Shown: positions 11,727 to 22,949 of the stretch, one piece after another
Layout: each line of letters starts with the position of its first letter
Numbering within the stretch: the first letter of the stretch is position 1
NCBI RefSeq assembly: GCF_004210375.1
Contig: NW_027467782.1
Location: forward strand, 22,857,276-22,921,275
DNA length: 64,000 bases
Direction: 5' to 3'
Source of the DNA: Tachypleus tridentatus
Lineage: Eukaryota; Arthropoda; Merostomata; Xiphosura; Limulidae
Made by a program: the position numbers and the translations under genes
Notes under the pieces: generated by a model
Databases searched by the model: none
Seen by the model: only the letters and a program-made list of their open reading frames with translations
What the model was told of the DNA's origin: nothing

Positions 11727-12175
11727 CAGTGGTGGGATTCAAAAATTTTAAGAAGGGGTTCTCTCAAGGGAAGGCCTCAATAATAACGGGTTCTCTTACT
11801 TTTCCGGAAGTCTATACTGATACATCATTTGAAAAGGAAAATAATGGAAAAAGTGCTTTAAAATCTTTTATTTATTTCATTTTAAAAATTTCCAAATAGT
11901 CAATTGATTGTCATCATATTTGTCCGTTTTTTTCTGTTTCACTCTATTATCATCTGCACTGTGATTATTGCTTGACGAGCTTTGTCAATAATACGGTCTG
12001 TGATTTTCTCATTAAATCTTTCTTGTCGAAATGTGTGATGAAGTGTGACGCAATCAGTTTCCCCGACATCAACAATTCGACGGTATAATTGAAGCCATCA
12101 ACGAGGTTCGCTAAGCTCAAAAATTTTTAAGAACGGGTTCGCGCGAACCCCTGCGAACCCTGAATCCCACCACTG
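11727..12175. mobile_element. hAT-type MITE with 8-bp target duplication
   Basis: The terminal inverted repeats CAGTGGTGGGATTC and GAATCCCACCACTG are exact. An exact 8-bp target duplication AGTAAAAC flanks the element at 11719-11726 and 12176-12183. Subterminal sequences (AAGAAGGGGTTC near the left, AAGAACGGGTTCGCGCGAAC near the right) are also related. An 8-bp duplication and CAGTG ends are typical of hAT elements. At 449 bp with no transposase ORF this is a non-autonomous copy. It is unrelated in TIR sequence to the hAT at 46.6-49.2 kb. Confidence 0.9.
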
Positions 12176-12399
12176 AGTAAAACCGCTTTAAACCGACACA
12201 AAGTAAAATACTTTTATACCTAACCTTGTAACTTTTATTAAATATTGTTGTGTGTATTATAATTTGAAGATGACACTTCTAAATTGTAACATGTAAATGA
12301 TTAACCGTGTTTCAATAATCATGGTGGGGATAACCCAGATATCCTATTGTGTGGGTTTCTGCTTAATTCTAAACAAATAAACTTATCACTTCTACACAA

Positions 12400-12517
12400 T
12401 ACTGTATGCGTGTGTGTTTTTTTCTTATAGGAATGTCGCTTCGGGTTATATGCTGATTACACCGAAGGGAATGAAGCCTCTGATTTTAGATTTGTAAATC
12501 CATAGACTTACCACTGT
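12400..12517 (-). mobile_element. tRNA-derived SINE family 2 (diverged)
   Basis: Read on the minus strand it shows a tRNA-like head (TGGTAAGTCTATGGATTTAC, then a degenerate B box) followed by CGGTGTAATCAGC-like body and a TATAAGAAAAAAACACACA tail. Other copies or fragments lie at about 15800-15935, 37230-37335 and 56855-56960, and a head fragment at about 31808-31850. Confidence 0.65.
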
Positions 12518-12519
12518 AT

Positions 12520-13255
12520 TCAGGGAGAGAATGCATTACTCTATGTAATATATATCACAAATCATCAATTCTTTATAGCATTAAAAAATCACCGTTTATA
12601 AAAAAAACTCTAAGCTTGAAATTAAAATATCTAATGTTTATACGTAAATATAAATATAGATCTAAACAAACAAGAGTCGTACGGCAATTGTATTAACAAT
12701 CTGGAACCACATTATACAAGCTAAAGACAGATCGAACGTGGTCTGTATAAGTGAGATACCTTACATTCTTAGGTTTAGACATTTTAAAGAAAACATTATA
12801 TTCGTGAGGTTGATTTGACGAAGAGCATCATCTTTACTTTTAACATTGTTGACTCCTAAAACAGAATAACCACATTTTGCATAACTCTAACCAACTCATT
12901 CAAATGAGCTTAACCAAAAATATCGCAAGCATATGGTGATATTAATAATCGATACTGCCAGTTAAACTATAATGCAAATGCTTTCCGAACTGTTTATTGT
13001 ATAAACCGGCTTGGTTGTTAACAAAAATAAATATAAAATTTTAAAAGTGATACTATTGTTATCATATTCACCATCTTACGTATACATAGGCAAAATAAAT
13101 TATTTTTTAATCAATACACATGGTGGGTAAAATATCAAAGGTAATGGCTGAAGTACATTTAAAAGCGAGATGGGTGATTTCGATTTAAGTGTTATTGCTA
13201 TTAAATAAGTAACGTTTAATAAACGTAAGTAGACCTAAAACCAAAAACTTTTAAT
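12520..13255. other. No recognised feature
   Basis: AT-rich. This is where downstream exons of the Ig-domain gene at 13.3-13.5 kb might begin, but I could not identify one. Confidence 0.4.
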
Positions 13256-13283
13256 TTACCTATGACATTATGTTTGTAATTAC

Positions 13284-13538
13284 CTTCACCGTTTCCACAT
13301 CGAATTGCACGTCAGTCAACACTAAATCGCCGCCATCTTTTCTTTGTATTCTCTCCCTACTAGTCACTACTTCATTCAGAGGTGTGTACCAATTTATTAG
13401 TTTTCTTTCTGTATTATGAACATCTTTTGAACAGATTATTGTAACAGTAGAACCATGTATAATTTTGTGGTCTACTGTGGAACACGAAGCAAGCAGTAAA
13501 CTAATGTAAATGTACATCAATTCACTTAAAATAAACAT
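13284..13538 (-). CDS. First coding exon of a secreted Ig-domain protein (partial)
   Basis: The exon starts at an ATG at 13538 and encodes a hydrophobic signal peptide (residues 1-20, ending LLLASCS) followed by the front of an Ig fold. The B-strand Cys lies in STVTIICSKD (C36), the core Trp in KLINWYTPL (W50), and then come RIQRKDGGDLVL and a beta-strand LTDVQF. The exon ends at a consensus donor, AAG then GTAATTAC, just before the expected G-x-Y-x-C, which should lie in the next exon. This pattern is common in I-set domains of arthropod secreted or adhesion proteins (hemolin-like, IMP-L2-like). Which one cannot be said from one exon, and no second exon was found downstream on the minus strand. 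Another possible donor lies six bases upstream (ACG then GTGAAG). Confidence 0.6.
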
Positions 13539-13734
13539 AGATAATTATTCTTGATTTCACTGTACGCCTTATATTTAACTTTCTTTTCTGTTTATAAGTG
13601 AAATATCGCTGTTACTATGAGCATAAAATATTCTTGTTTGAGTGACGTCATGAACTGATGCTCAGTGATAAAGCTTGATTAACAATAGTGACAAAGGTAT
13701 TGTTTGTTGGTTTTATAAATTTAAGGTAAAGCAA

Positions 13735-13980
13735 CATGAGAGGTATCTGCGCTAGCCGACCCTAATTTAGTTGTGTAAGAGTAGAGGGAAGGCAGCTAGT
13801 CATCACCACCCACCGCCAACTCTTGGGCTATACTTTTACTAAAGAATAGTGGGATTGACCGTCACATTATAACGCTCCCAAGGGTGAAAAGGTGAGCATA
13901 TTGGGAGGGACGAGGATTCGAACCCGCGACACTCAGATTATGAGTGGAACGTCTTAACAATCCGGCCATGCCGGGCCTGA
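13735..13980 (-). mobile_element. tRNA-derived SINE family 1
   Basis: Plus-strand reading runs from the body (GCGCTAGCCGACCCTAATTTAG) to the tRNA head at GGCCATGCCGGGCCTG, with the B box visible as GATTCGAACCCGCGAC. Near full length, but without the poly-TTTG tail of some copies. Confidence 0.85.
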
Positions 13981-14329
13981 TAAAAGTATTGTTACTTCAA
14001 TCACACTGGAGCAGCTCACTTTGTTGTTTTGATAAAAATCACAAAACTACATATGGTATCAGGCTGGACATACAAATGACGTTTTGAGAAATATTTGACC
14101 TCTCATTATTTTTGGTATATAACAGTTGTTGAGCTTCGTTAAAAAGTTCTTATTGCTGTTAATCACACTAGTGTTTCAATTTTACGAATACTATTTAGTG
14201 TTAATACGTTTTATGCGTACTCTTTAAAGTATGTAATGATAACTGGATTTCATTTCAAAAGAAGCGACTCTGAACTGTATTCCCGCCGTGAGCAAAACGA
14301 AGACAGCCCACTGTATAGGATTGTACTTA

Positions 14330-15315
14330 CACCCTTGTGCAAATTGATTGAAACAAATGGTCATTTTACAATAGTTTCAGCATGGCGGCCGGTGTAGGCT
14401 CGCTGGATTTACTGATTTCCTTTAATAGTCATTTTTTACACACAGACGGCGTCATTAGCTGTGTTTTGCAGTACGGTCGACCTATTTTTGGGATATATGA
14501 CGAAATTTTGAGGAATGTTACGTCATTCGAAATTGCGTTAGAAGGACAAGGAGACCAGTCAAAAAACAACTTCTTACCACTTCAGTGAAGAAACAACGGT
14601 ATCAATGGGGTTTGAAATACAAGAACTGGACGCAAATACAGTGGAAGAAGGTGTTATTCAGTGACGAGACTTATTTCTTCGTACAAGGTCAAAGAAGTCT
14701 TCATGTTCGCAGATTTCGATATGAGAAACTTCGAGAATCTCACTTCAGTCAGTTCGTAAAACATCCCTTGAAGAAAATGTTTTGGAGCTTTTTCAGCTAT
14801 TATGGCGTCGGAGGCTTATATATCGTAGAAGATATGATGCGTGGACCATAGTACATCGAAGTTTTGCAGAGAAGAGTCGTTCTAGAATTGAAAAAGAGAT
14901 TTCCAGATGGATCTGGCATTTTTCAGCAAAATCTGGCTCCGTGCCACACATCGAAACTTGTGAAGAATTTTATGGCTACAACGCGAATAAAGGTGCTGGA
15001 CTGGCCTGGAAACTCTCCGGACTTAAATCCTATTGAAAATCTTTGAGCGATTTGAAAAGAAAGACTTCGGGGAAAAGACTATACTACGAAAGATAAGATA
15101 ATTCAGGTGTGGTACCGCGATCCAAAAATTAGTAAAGATTGCAGTCAACTCGTGGACTCGATGCCAAAGCGGATTAATGATCTTCTGAAAAATAAAGGCG
15201 GTCATATCATGTATTAATTTGTGAGTAATTTTCGGATTCTCAGAAATAAAATGCAAAAATTTGATGAAAAAAATCTTAATTTTCCGTCTTGTTTTAATTA
15301 ATTTGCACACGGGTG
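14330..15315 (+). mobile_element. Tc1/mariner-superfamily element, complete ends, defective
   Basis: The ends are inverted repeats: CACCCTTGTGCAAATTGATT on the left and the complement of AATTAATTTGCACACGGGTG on the right, each beside a TA target duplication (14328-14329, 15316-15317). At 986 bp it is shorter than a typical 1.3-1.6 kb Tc1 element, so part of the N-terminal DNA-binding region is missing. Confidence 0.9.
14555..15217 (+). pseudogene. Tc1-like transposase, C-terminal part
   Basis: One frame runs from about 14555 (RRPVKKQLLTTSVKKQRYQW) to the stop at 15217 but is interrupted by three in-frame stops, near 14849, 15044 and 15053. Catalytic motif 1 is present (FSDETYFF). The second Asp is lost: FQQNLAPCHTS stands where FQQDNAPCHTS is usual. 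The third motif is intact (NSPDLNPIENL, Glu, a DD34E arrangement). The N-terminal paired-like DNA-binding domain is mostly absent; an open stretch at 14382-14588 in another frame does not resemble it. This copy cannot be active. Confidence 0.85.
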
Positions 15316-15679
15316 TAATCTGACAAATTTATAACGACAAAATAAAAGATAATGGTGAAAAAATTAATTAATTAACAGTGTTTCGAGTTCTTAAATACTT
15401 ATTATGAAAATTACAAAACTGTTTCAAAAAAAATATGTAGTTATTTTTGTTTCTTAATTTTGTTTATCCCGTCACATGCTACATTCTCTGTTACATCTCG
15501 AGCAATTACTCAATGTTATTACATGAGTTTGGACATTAAGATCAATATAGAATTTTAAAAAAAATCTTTTTATTCAAGACTGTAACATTCGATACTTGGA
15601 GGGTTAGGCTACTGATACGTATAATTAAACAATTATATAAAAAAATACTGGTACAGTGGATAAGTATATCGTGGTATGT

Positions 15680-15935
15680 TTGTTTTGTTTTCAATTTTTC
15701 GCAAAGCTACACAAGGGCTACCTGCGATAGCCGTCACTACTTCAATAGTATAAGAGTGGAGGAAGTGCAAATGTCTGTCAGTTTATAACGCCCGTAAAGC
15801 AATACTTATTGAGGTGAGTGTGTGTTTTCTTACAACAAGAGCCACATCGGGCGACCTGCTGAGTACACCAAAGGGAATCAAACCACTAATTTTAGCGTTA
15901 CAAACCTTTAGACTTACCGCTGCACCAAAAACACA
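15680..15935 (-). mobile_element. Two diverged SINE copies side by side (families 1 and 2)
   Basis: Plus-strand reading begins with the family 1 tail (TTTTTCGCAAAGCTACACAAG) and degrades by about 15800, then continues as family 2 (TTTTCTTACAACAAGAGCC, GGGAATCAAACCACTAATTT, GACTTACCGCTGCACC). The join may be an insertion or a composite element. Confidence 0.6.
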
Positions 15936-17140
15936 ACTATAGACAAATATGTCCCTCAAACAGAGGTTACCTTACTGTATAAATAAATATTTTGAGCAAT
16001 AAAACATTGTTATCTATCCGGTTACTAACGTATTTAACCAAAACTATTTTGTTTTTCTTACTTTTTGCGTTGACATAGTGCCACTACTGCGTTTCAATAA
16101 CTTATTTGTAATTTATCATTTGTCTCGAATCTTCATAACTACAAGTTAATCTCATATGCTTGTTACAACTAATCGAGATACTTTAAACTTGAAATGTATT
16201 GATCTCATACGTCATATTAAAATATTACTAATTTTATATAAAAACATTAATGTCTGTAAGGTACACTTGTTTCGTAAATATGTTTTTAAAATAGAGCACT
16301 ATATCTTAAAATTTAGTATTTTTTATAATATAAGCTATGCTGTGATGAAAACTTTGTAAAGTTCTTTATTACATGTTTGTGACTTGAGTTATGCCGAATT
16401 GAGTCGTCTGTAGCGTTTGAAGAGCATAAAAAATCACACTTGTGGTTACATTCATAACCCCAAGCGCAGGTTGGACAGTTAAAAATATCTTCAAAGAATT
16501 TCTTTACAAACGTCACATCCTAGACATGCTTCACAATAGAGGTTGTTCCATATCCGAACCTCAATGAAATACATTTAATTTACTCAAAAATCTATATTCA
16601 TCTTATACCTGTGATCGTCTTATACACCAAGTGCAGTATTGTTCGAATTTAAATAATTTCTTGCTTCTCTAAAGCACAAGATAACGTTACAGAGAAACTG
16701 GTCGTACTTTAAAAAAAAAAAAAAAAAACATTTTAAATTCTGATATCTTTCACTTTAGCACAGTTTATGGTAGAAGATGAAATATAAAACGTAGATTGGC
16801 CACACTGGCCACTTGAAGAGCTCTGGAATCGCAGGTCAGTCTTGAAGTCCTGAGCTATTTTTTCACCAGTCTGCTGAAAGGTAGTTTGCGGATAAGCTGC
16901 TCAATGGACTTCTCGTAAATAATGTGGAAGAAATTTCTTTTAACTACCTGCGGCTGGAGCAGATTTAATAGCTAGTTATGTTATGGGTAATTGACCCCTA
17001 GGTTTTCTTGCATTTTGTTTTATACAGTATGACGTCTTCGGTATGAAGGGTCTGAATGGATGCGATATAATCCATACCAGGTACTAAGACCTGTGAGATT
17101 TATTTGGTTGTTTTTTAATTCTGCGATGACTCTGTGTCAG
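15936..17140. other. No recognised gene; A-run near 16710
   Basis: AT-rich stretch. A minus-strand segment near 16370-16520 encodes a short Cys-rich peptide, but no exon model supports it. A run of about 18 A lies at 16711-16728. Confidence 0.4.
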
Positions 17141-17149
17141 CAGTCCCTG

Positions 17150-17275
17150 ATTTTGAAGTGACAAACTAGAAAGAAAACGACTAGTCATCACCAATCACAG
17201 ACAACATTTGGACTATTCATAACGAACTGAAAGTTAGATTATAACGCCTATATGACCTAAAGGACCACCATGTTC
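17150..17275 (-). mobile_element. Diverged SINE family 1 fragment
   Basis: GACTAGTCATCACCAATCAC and ATTATAACGCCTATATGACC align with the SINE body on the minus strand. Strongly diverged. Confidence 0.45.
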
Positions 17276-17704
17276 TTATTTTGTTTGGGTCTTGTGTTTC
17301 AGAAGTGGTGCTACTAACCATGCTTCGTTCTTTCACCTATGTGTGCGTTATAATAGTAACAGCCAATCCCACTTTTTCTTTAAGAAAAACTCTTCAGACG
17401 GTAAATGATATGGACTGATTGCCTTTCTATTGGTTTCTGATTCAAAATTATCGTCTCTTAAGCCTGAATCACTAGGAATCTCCGACATGGCAACTTATCA
17501 CATAATACACATAATATATCTCTCAATTGTACAAATAAACTTAGAAAACGTGTATTGTTTTCATATTAATTTCATTTCTACTGTATATGACAATTTTTAA
17601 TTGAGTTAAACAGTCGACTCGTCTAACCTCTTCAAACATCACATGAGCAACAACTTGATCGTACTGTCGTTACTACCAACAGACTGTGATATTAATTATT
17701 GCGT

Positions 17705-17960
17705 TTTTAGGGCCTTGCACAGCCTGGGAATCAGTGTCTTCGACTCGTAATCTGTGGACTGCGGGTTTGGATCCACTTTAATGAACATGATTACCCTTTT
17801 AGTCATGGGAACTTTATAACTGACAGCCAATCCCACAGTTTTTTTGTAAACGAGAAGCCCCACAATTTGCCAGTGGATGATGTTGACTGACTGCATTCCC
17901 AGTAATATATCACTGCTATATTAGGGACGTCTAGGACAGGTAGCTCTGAACTATCCTTGC
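17705..17960 (+). mobile_element. Diverged SINE family 1
   Basis: The head (GCACAGCCTGGGAATC, then ACTCGTAATCTGTGGACTGC), GACAGCCAATCCCACAG and ATTAGGGACGTCTAGGACAG identify an old copy in the plus orientation. Confidence 0.65.
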
Positions 17961-18840
17961 GGGAATTACCAATCACACAAAATCTTAATTTAAATTTCAA
18001 TCTCAAATTCTCAGGTACAACTTATCAGAGTGATGTTTTTTGTTGAATGAAATGATCGACAGGTTCGATAAACAGAAAAGTACAAAAAGAAGAATGAAAA
18101 CAGGGAATGTTAAAACCTTAGTGATGTCTAAATATCATGTATTTATAGAAGGTGATAAAACTAGCAACTTGTGTAGCTTTATTATTTTGTTTCTTGTGGC
18201 GAAATATATGTGTATAAACAAGGGGACTTCAAAAACACAGCTGTAAGTTATCATCTAAAGATAATGCAGAAATATGCAAACTCTCTTTGTTAACCTGAAG
18301 ATGACCTTAGAAGTTTGAAAAGTTTTTGTCTACTTTATTTTAATTAAAAGTTTTAATACCCATTCTTGCCGTATTGAAATATCTTGTTATTTCAAGTAGG
18401 TTTCTCGTGATCATGAAGTACATTCTGTTGAAATAGTCAAAGAAAAAAACCCTTAACTTTATTAGATAATCTGATGGCAGTAATAGCAGCTTGGTCAAAC
18501 TGTTGTTCTATGAAATTTGAAGCGATTAGCGAAGTTGATTATCTAACAACCAAACTCTCATTCGAAATAATGCTTCTTTCCTCAAACAGATAACACTGGG
18601 GAACACTTTTTCAGTAACTTTGAGTTGCATTGGATATTTTAACTGATTCTGAAGGAGTTTTAGGCGTTGATTTCAAATCTGAAATTAGTTTTTCTCTACA
18701 AGCTCTAGTTTGTATGCAATTTGAGGTTAATGAAATTGTACAAATGTGAACTTGCGTGAACCATGTATAAGCATTTTCACGTCCATATATATAGATAGTT
18801 TCTAATATTTTGATCATTCTTCTTTTGTTTCAGATCAAAC

Positions 18841-19581
18841 ATGGCTTCCAAAAATAGATATCATTGCAGAAACAAGCCTGATGCCTTCTGCTACATGTGT
18901 GGATGCTACACACTCAATCGTCAGAGACGTAACATATCCTCGTTCGTCAAGCGTGCCTACAAGGCATATTTTGAAGTTCATCTTGGTGTTCAAGACAAGC
19001 AATGGGCTCCTCATGTTGTGTGCCACAATTGTGAGGAAATGCTTCGAGACTGGACCAAAGGAAAACGCAATGGTCTGCCTTTTGGTGTTTCAATGATTTG
19101 GCGCGAACCCACCAACCATGTAACTGACTGTTATTTCTGCATGGTAAACACAACGGGTGTTGGGAAGAAAAACCGACATAAGATTACGTATCGGAACATT
19201 CCCTCAGCTATTCGGCCTGCTCCGCACTCTGAAGAAGTTCCTGTTCCAGTTTTCAAAGGCTTCCCTTCATTGGACGATAAAGACATTGGACATGATACAA
19301 TCGAACAAGACAGTTGTGACAGTGAATTGTCAGAAAAGTGTACACAATCGGAGAACTGTTCTTCAGACACTGAACCTTTCCCCGACCCCAAGCCTCTTCC
19401 CCAGGCTGAACTGAATTATTTAGTGCGGGATTTAGGTCTTTCAAATAAAAATGTCAAATTGCATAAAATCTGTAGCTTGCAGACAAAACCCGACTTCAGA
19501 TTTAAAATCAACACACTCAAATTGACTATAGAAAGGTATTTTTTTAAATGCAACAAAATGAGTATTCCCCAGTGTAATTAA
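18841..19581 (+). CDS. Arthropod-specific zinc-binding protein of unknown function
   Basis: An intact 246-residue ORF. The ATG is seven bases after a strong splice acceptor (TTCTTTTGTTTCAG), so an upstream untranslated exon is likely. I recognise the N-terminal half as a multicopy arthropod family with no assigned function: FCYMCGCYTLNRQRRNISSF, then KAYFEVHLGVQDKQWAPHVV, then CHNCEEMLRDWTKGKRNGLP, and CYFC near residue 98. Cys pairs at about 17-20, 61-64 and 98-101 suggest a ZAD-like zinc-binding fold. Residues 140-190 are acidic and Ser-rich. A short helix (ELNYLVRDLGLSNKN) follows. Family members I know continue with a longer C-terminal domain; here the sequence diverges after about residue 207 and stops, so this is probably a truncated paralogue or lacks a last exon. 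Codons are clearly richer in GC than the flanks. A role in DNA or chromatin binding is inference only. Confidence 0.7.
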   Translation: MASKNRYHCRNKPDAFCYMCGCYTLNRQRRNISSFVKRAYKAYFEVHLGVQDKQWAPHVVCHNCEEMLRDWTKGKRNGLPFGVSMIWREPTNHVTDCYFCMVNTTGVGKKNRHKITYRNIPSAIRPAPHSEEVPVPVFKGFPSLDDKDIGHDTIEQDSCDSELSEKCTQSENCSSDTEPFPDPKPLPQAELNYLVRDLGLSNKNVKLHKICSLQTKPDFRFKINTLKLTIERYFFKCNKMSIPQCN

Positions 19582-20560
19582 AGTAAAACAATACATGAGG
19601 CACTGAACAACTAAATTTGAAGAGAGAAAAAAAAAAGTATTGATATACCTCATGATAGGTATTTAATCCTACAAAATGTTTATTAAGATTGCATTACCCT
19701 TAAAAAACAAACAAATGACATGCATATGTTCTGATCCGTAAAGAAAAAAGTTCGGGTTATCAGTTTGTGTGCGAGAGAAATTCTGGTATCGCAAACGTGA
19801 TTTTCTAAATTACGAGTAGCCTCATGAAGTCTGCGGTTAAAGCATAAATAAAACTGCAAATGCAAATAGTACTTTAAAATACTCTTTACCTATAAAGCAA
19901 GATAAAAAAAACAAATACATTTAAAACACATGTTGAGACGGTAGTCTTATATTTTGCCGTGATCAAACAAGTTAAATTGTTTTAGCTGTATCGCACGAAA
20001 ATATTTCAAACTCACCAAGAATGGCGGATGTGATGACGTACAAAGGTTTGATTTCCTATCACCTTTTGGTAAACGTTTAAAACTTTCAGGCTCAATCCTG
20101 GTTCGAGATTTTCATCTCACTGCAAAACTTCTCTGAGCAATTATCATATGATCGGAAAGGACAAAAACATATGAAGATGAACACTCATACAAATTATCTA
20201 ATTTCTTGTTAACTTAAAAGTAGTTTCAAAAATTTAGAAAATATGTAAAATGTGTCAAACTTAAAATGTCAACGGTAGTGCTGATAGAAAACTTTTATTA
20301 ACAGGATATTATTATTTTTCGTCTTACCTTTCACCATTTTGTTCCACTTCCATTTAGTTCATTATTAAATATGAAGCTTTCAATTTTACGATTTCCAATT
20401 CACTGTGCGACTGATTAGTCCTCGCCACATGAACGAGCGACATTTAAAAGTGGAGGGTAATTTACGACTTCGTTAACATCATAATCTACTATATAACGTT
20501 AGAAAATTAAGATTTATTTTAAAATGTGCTTTACATACTTATTTCTTCTTTTGTTTGCTG
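19582..20560. other. No recognised feature
   Basis: AT-rich flank of the preceding gene; no repeats or coding segments identified. Confidence 0.4.
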
Positions 20561-20564
20561 AATT

Positions 20565-20762
20565 TCGTACAAAGCTGCTTGAGGGCTTCCAGCGCTATCT
20601 GTCTCTAATTTAGGAATGACAGAGTAGAAATTGAACTCAACATAACAGATTAGCAACTCTTGGCCAGTAAAACGACGAGCATGTTCAACAATACAATTCG
20701 AACCAGCGACCTAAAGGTTGGGAGTTGTCGAGTGCCCTAACCATCAGGCCATGCTTGTCCCT
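20565..20762 (-). mobile_element. Diverged SINE family 1, internally shortened
   Basis: TGAATTTCGTACAAAGCTGC, TTCGAACCAGCGACC and CATCAGGCCATGCTTGTCC mark tail, B box and tRNA head on the minus strand. Confidence 0.65.
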
Positions 20763-21102
20763 ATATGATATCTAAGGTACTGTAAATTGCTGAGGTGATA
20801 TCTTGTAATGTTTACAGAAATATATCAGTGTTAATATTTAGCGATCCATGAAATTATGGAAATCTACATTTGAGTTGCGTTTATTTTGTTCAATTTCGTT
20901 TGTTTTGTAATTAAATGATAATTAGGTATTGATGTAACACTTGTATGGTAACCCAGAGAATTATCCCAGAAAGATAGAACAAAAGAAATAGTTTTTCTTG
21001 AAAAGATTTAGGAAAGACTGAAGTCCTGTGATCTCAAACATTATTCTCATGATTTTAGCCAAGACTTTGCACTTGTTAAATCAACACGTTTTTAGATTGT
21101 AT

Positions 21103-21385
21103 TGTTTGTTTGTTTGTTTTGAATTTCGCGCAAAGCTCCTCGAGGGTCATTTGTGCTAGCTGTCCCTAATTTAACAGTGTGAGACAAGAAGGAAGGCAGC
21201 TAGTCATCACCACCCACTGCCGACTCTTAGGCTATTCTTGTACAAACGCATAGTGGGATTGATCGTCACTTATAACACCTCCACGACTGAAAAGGCGAGC
21301 ATGTTTGGTGCGATGGGGATGCGAACCCGCGACCGTCAGATAACGAGTCGCACGCCTTAACCCACCTGGCCATTCTGGGTCTCCT
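21103..21385 (-). mobile_element. tRNA-derived SINE family 1
   Basis: Starts with a TTTG-repeat tail and GAATTTCGCGCAAAGCTCC and ends with the tRNA head (TAACGAGTCGCACGCC, CCTGGCCATTCTGGGTC). Close to full length. Confidence 0.85.
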
Positions 21386-22339
21386 ACAATAGCAGCTATA
21401 ACTGAGGGCAACTGGGTTAGGTAATGTTGTATAGTTGAATGAAGAAACATACTGCTTACTGCTATATTTACCTTATAATTAATATTAAAGGAAAAAATAT
21501 CACACGTGTCATTTACTGTCTTATTTTTACATTTTTCACTTGTAACATAAGCAGGAAGAATTAAAAGTATATTTGATTTCAATCTTTAAACCATAAAATC
21601 AAATACTTTAATTCGAAAAATTACTTCAATAAAGACAGAAACAAATAATAGCTACAAAATCGTTTGTTTACGAGTTAAACCAAGAAGACATTACCTAAAG
21701 TTTCCTTGAATATTCGTAGAGATGCCATTCCCAAAGGTTATATATTTTTAAACCTACTCTTAATTTGGTCGAATGTAACTTTAAAAAGTGGGCTTTGTTT
21801 TCCTGTATTGCATTACTGCACGTCGAAGACCAAGACCAACAAACCCTCACATGATCTCATACTGTGATATGAAGTATAGGTTCAAATCCTGTATCGAACT
21901 CGTTCCAAAAACATAAATTTGTGTTACCATCGTAACTGAAGCAAGTTTTGAATAGATTGATCTCTGAAAAATAAAGAACTAAGGAAAAACATTATCCGTT
22001 TAGTTATAGAATATCATTGTGACCTCTTTACTGACGTTTTTAATTGGCTAACAACACCATACATAACAACATATTCATCATCCACTAAAGATAAAAACTC
22101 ATGTATATGACAGATTCTGGTAATGGGGTGTGTTGGTTCTGTCGGACGTAAGCCTATTTTCCTTTAAAAATAAAAAGAACACGTAAAATTTATAATAAAA
22201 ACAGTGATAAATCCTAACACCTTCTTTTTAGTTAATGAATATACTGGTAACCCCAATTAAGAAATTAATTGTCTGAACCTATATACGAACATGTTAATGT
22301 ATGTACGGCGGAGGTGTAGAGGAGGTTCATGAGACTCTG

Positions 22340-22935
22340 TGTATAAGCTCTGGACTGGAGAAGAACTAAAGTCCCTGAAAATAAACGAGGCACAGCATCT
22401 CTAATACCAAAGTTCTGTCAGAGTCACAAAGCAGAGACCCAAAATGTAGGTTCGATCGAATAAGAGCACGATATATCTTTAGCATAGAACATCTATCTGC
22501 TCCCCAAATGATGGAAGGATTGTTTTGTTTGTTTGTTTTGGAATTTCGCACAAAGCTACTCGAGGGCTATCTGTGCTAGCCGTCCCTAATTTAGCAGTGT
22601 AAGACTAGAGGGAAGGCAGCTAGTCATCACCACCCACCGCCAACTCTTGGGCTACTCTTTTACCAACGAATAGTGGGATTGACCGTCACATTATACACCC
22701 CCCACGGCTGGGAGGGCGAGCATGTTTAGCGCGACGCGGGCGCGAACCCGCGACCCTCGGATTACGAGTCGCACGCCATGCCGGGCCTGGTGGTGGAAGG
22801 AGGATGCAGAGAATGTTCAGTGCTCTTGTACATTTTACTCGTAGCTTCTTGATGTGTAGTATAAAGGTCAGCTTACGGTCAAAGAGGAGTCCCAAAAATT
22901 TTGTCTTAGAAACCACAGGAAGCACAACTTCACCA
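22340..22935 (-). mobile_element. LINE fragment, same family as 1-3534, split by a SINE
   Basis: Minus-strand translation gives KTKFLGLLFDRKLTFILHIK and KLRVKCTRALNIL (22930-22800), then GADRCSMLKIYRALIRSN (22510-22440). These match the RT thumb region of the LINE at 1140-1340 (KFLGLIFDRKLTF, GANRCSMLKVYRALIRSK). The two parts are separated exactly by the SINE at 22525-22792. Frame breaks occur toward the 3' side. Confidence 0.85.
22525..22792 (-). mobile_element. SINE family 1 inserted into a LINE fragment
   Basis: A well-preserved copy, from the TTTGTTTG tail through GAATTTCGCACAAAGCTAC to the tRNA head ACGAGTCGCACGCCATGCC. The flanks share TGGAAGGA on both sides, an approximate target duplication. 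Its position inside the LINE shows that it inserted later. Confidence 0.85.
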
Positions 22936-22949
22936 AGACTGTATCGATA

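Noticed and set aside
16370-16520. Minus-strand Cys-rich peptide (NCPTCAWGYECNHKCDFLCS), with NNLYCEACLGCDVC in another frame just upstream
   Set aside because: The two parts are in different frames, no splice sites frame them, and I cannot match a family. Kept only as a possible relic.
19131-19414. Open frames on the opposite strand and in other frames over the zinc-binding ORF
   Set aside because: Shadows of the GC-richer coding sequence at 18841-19581.
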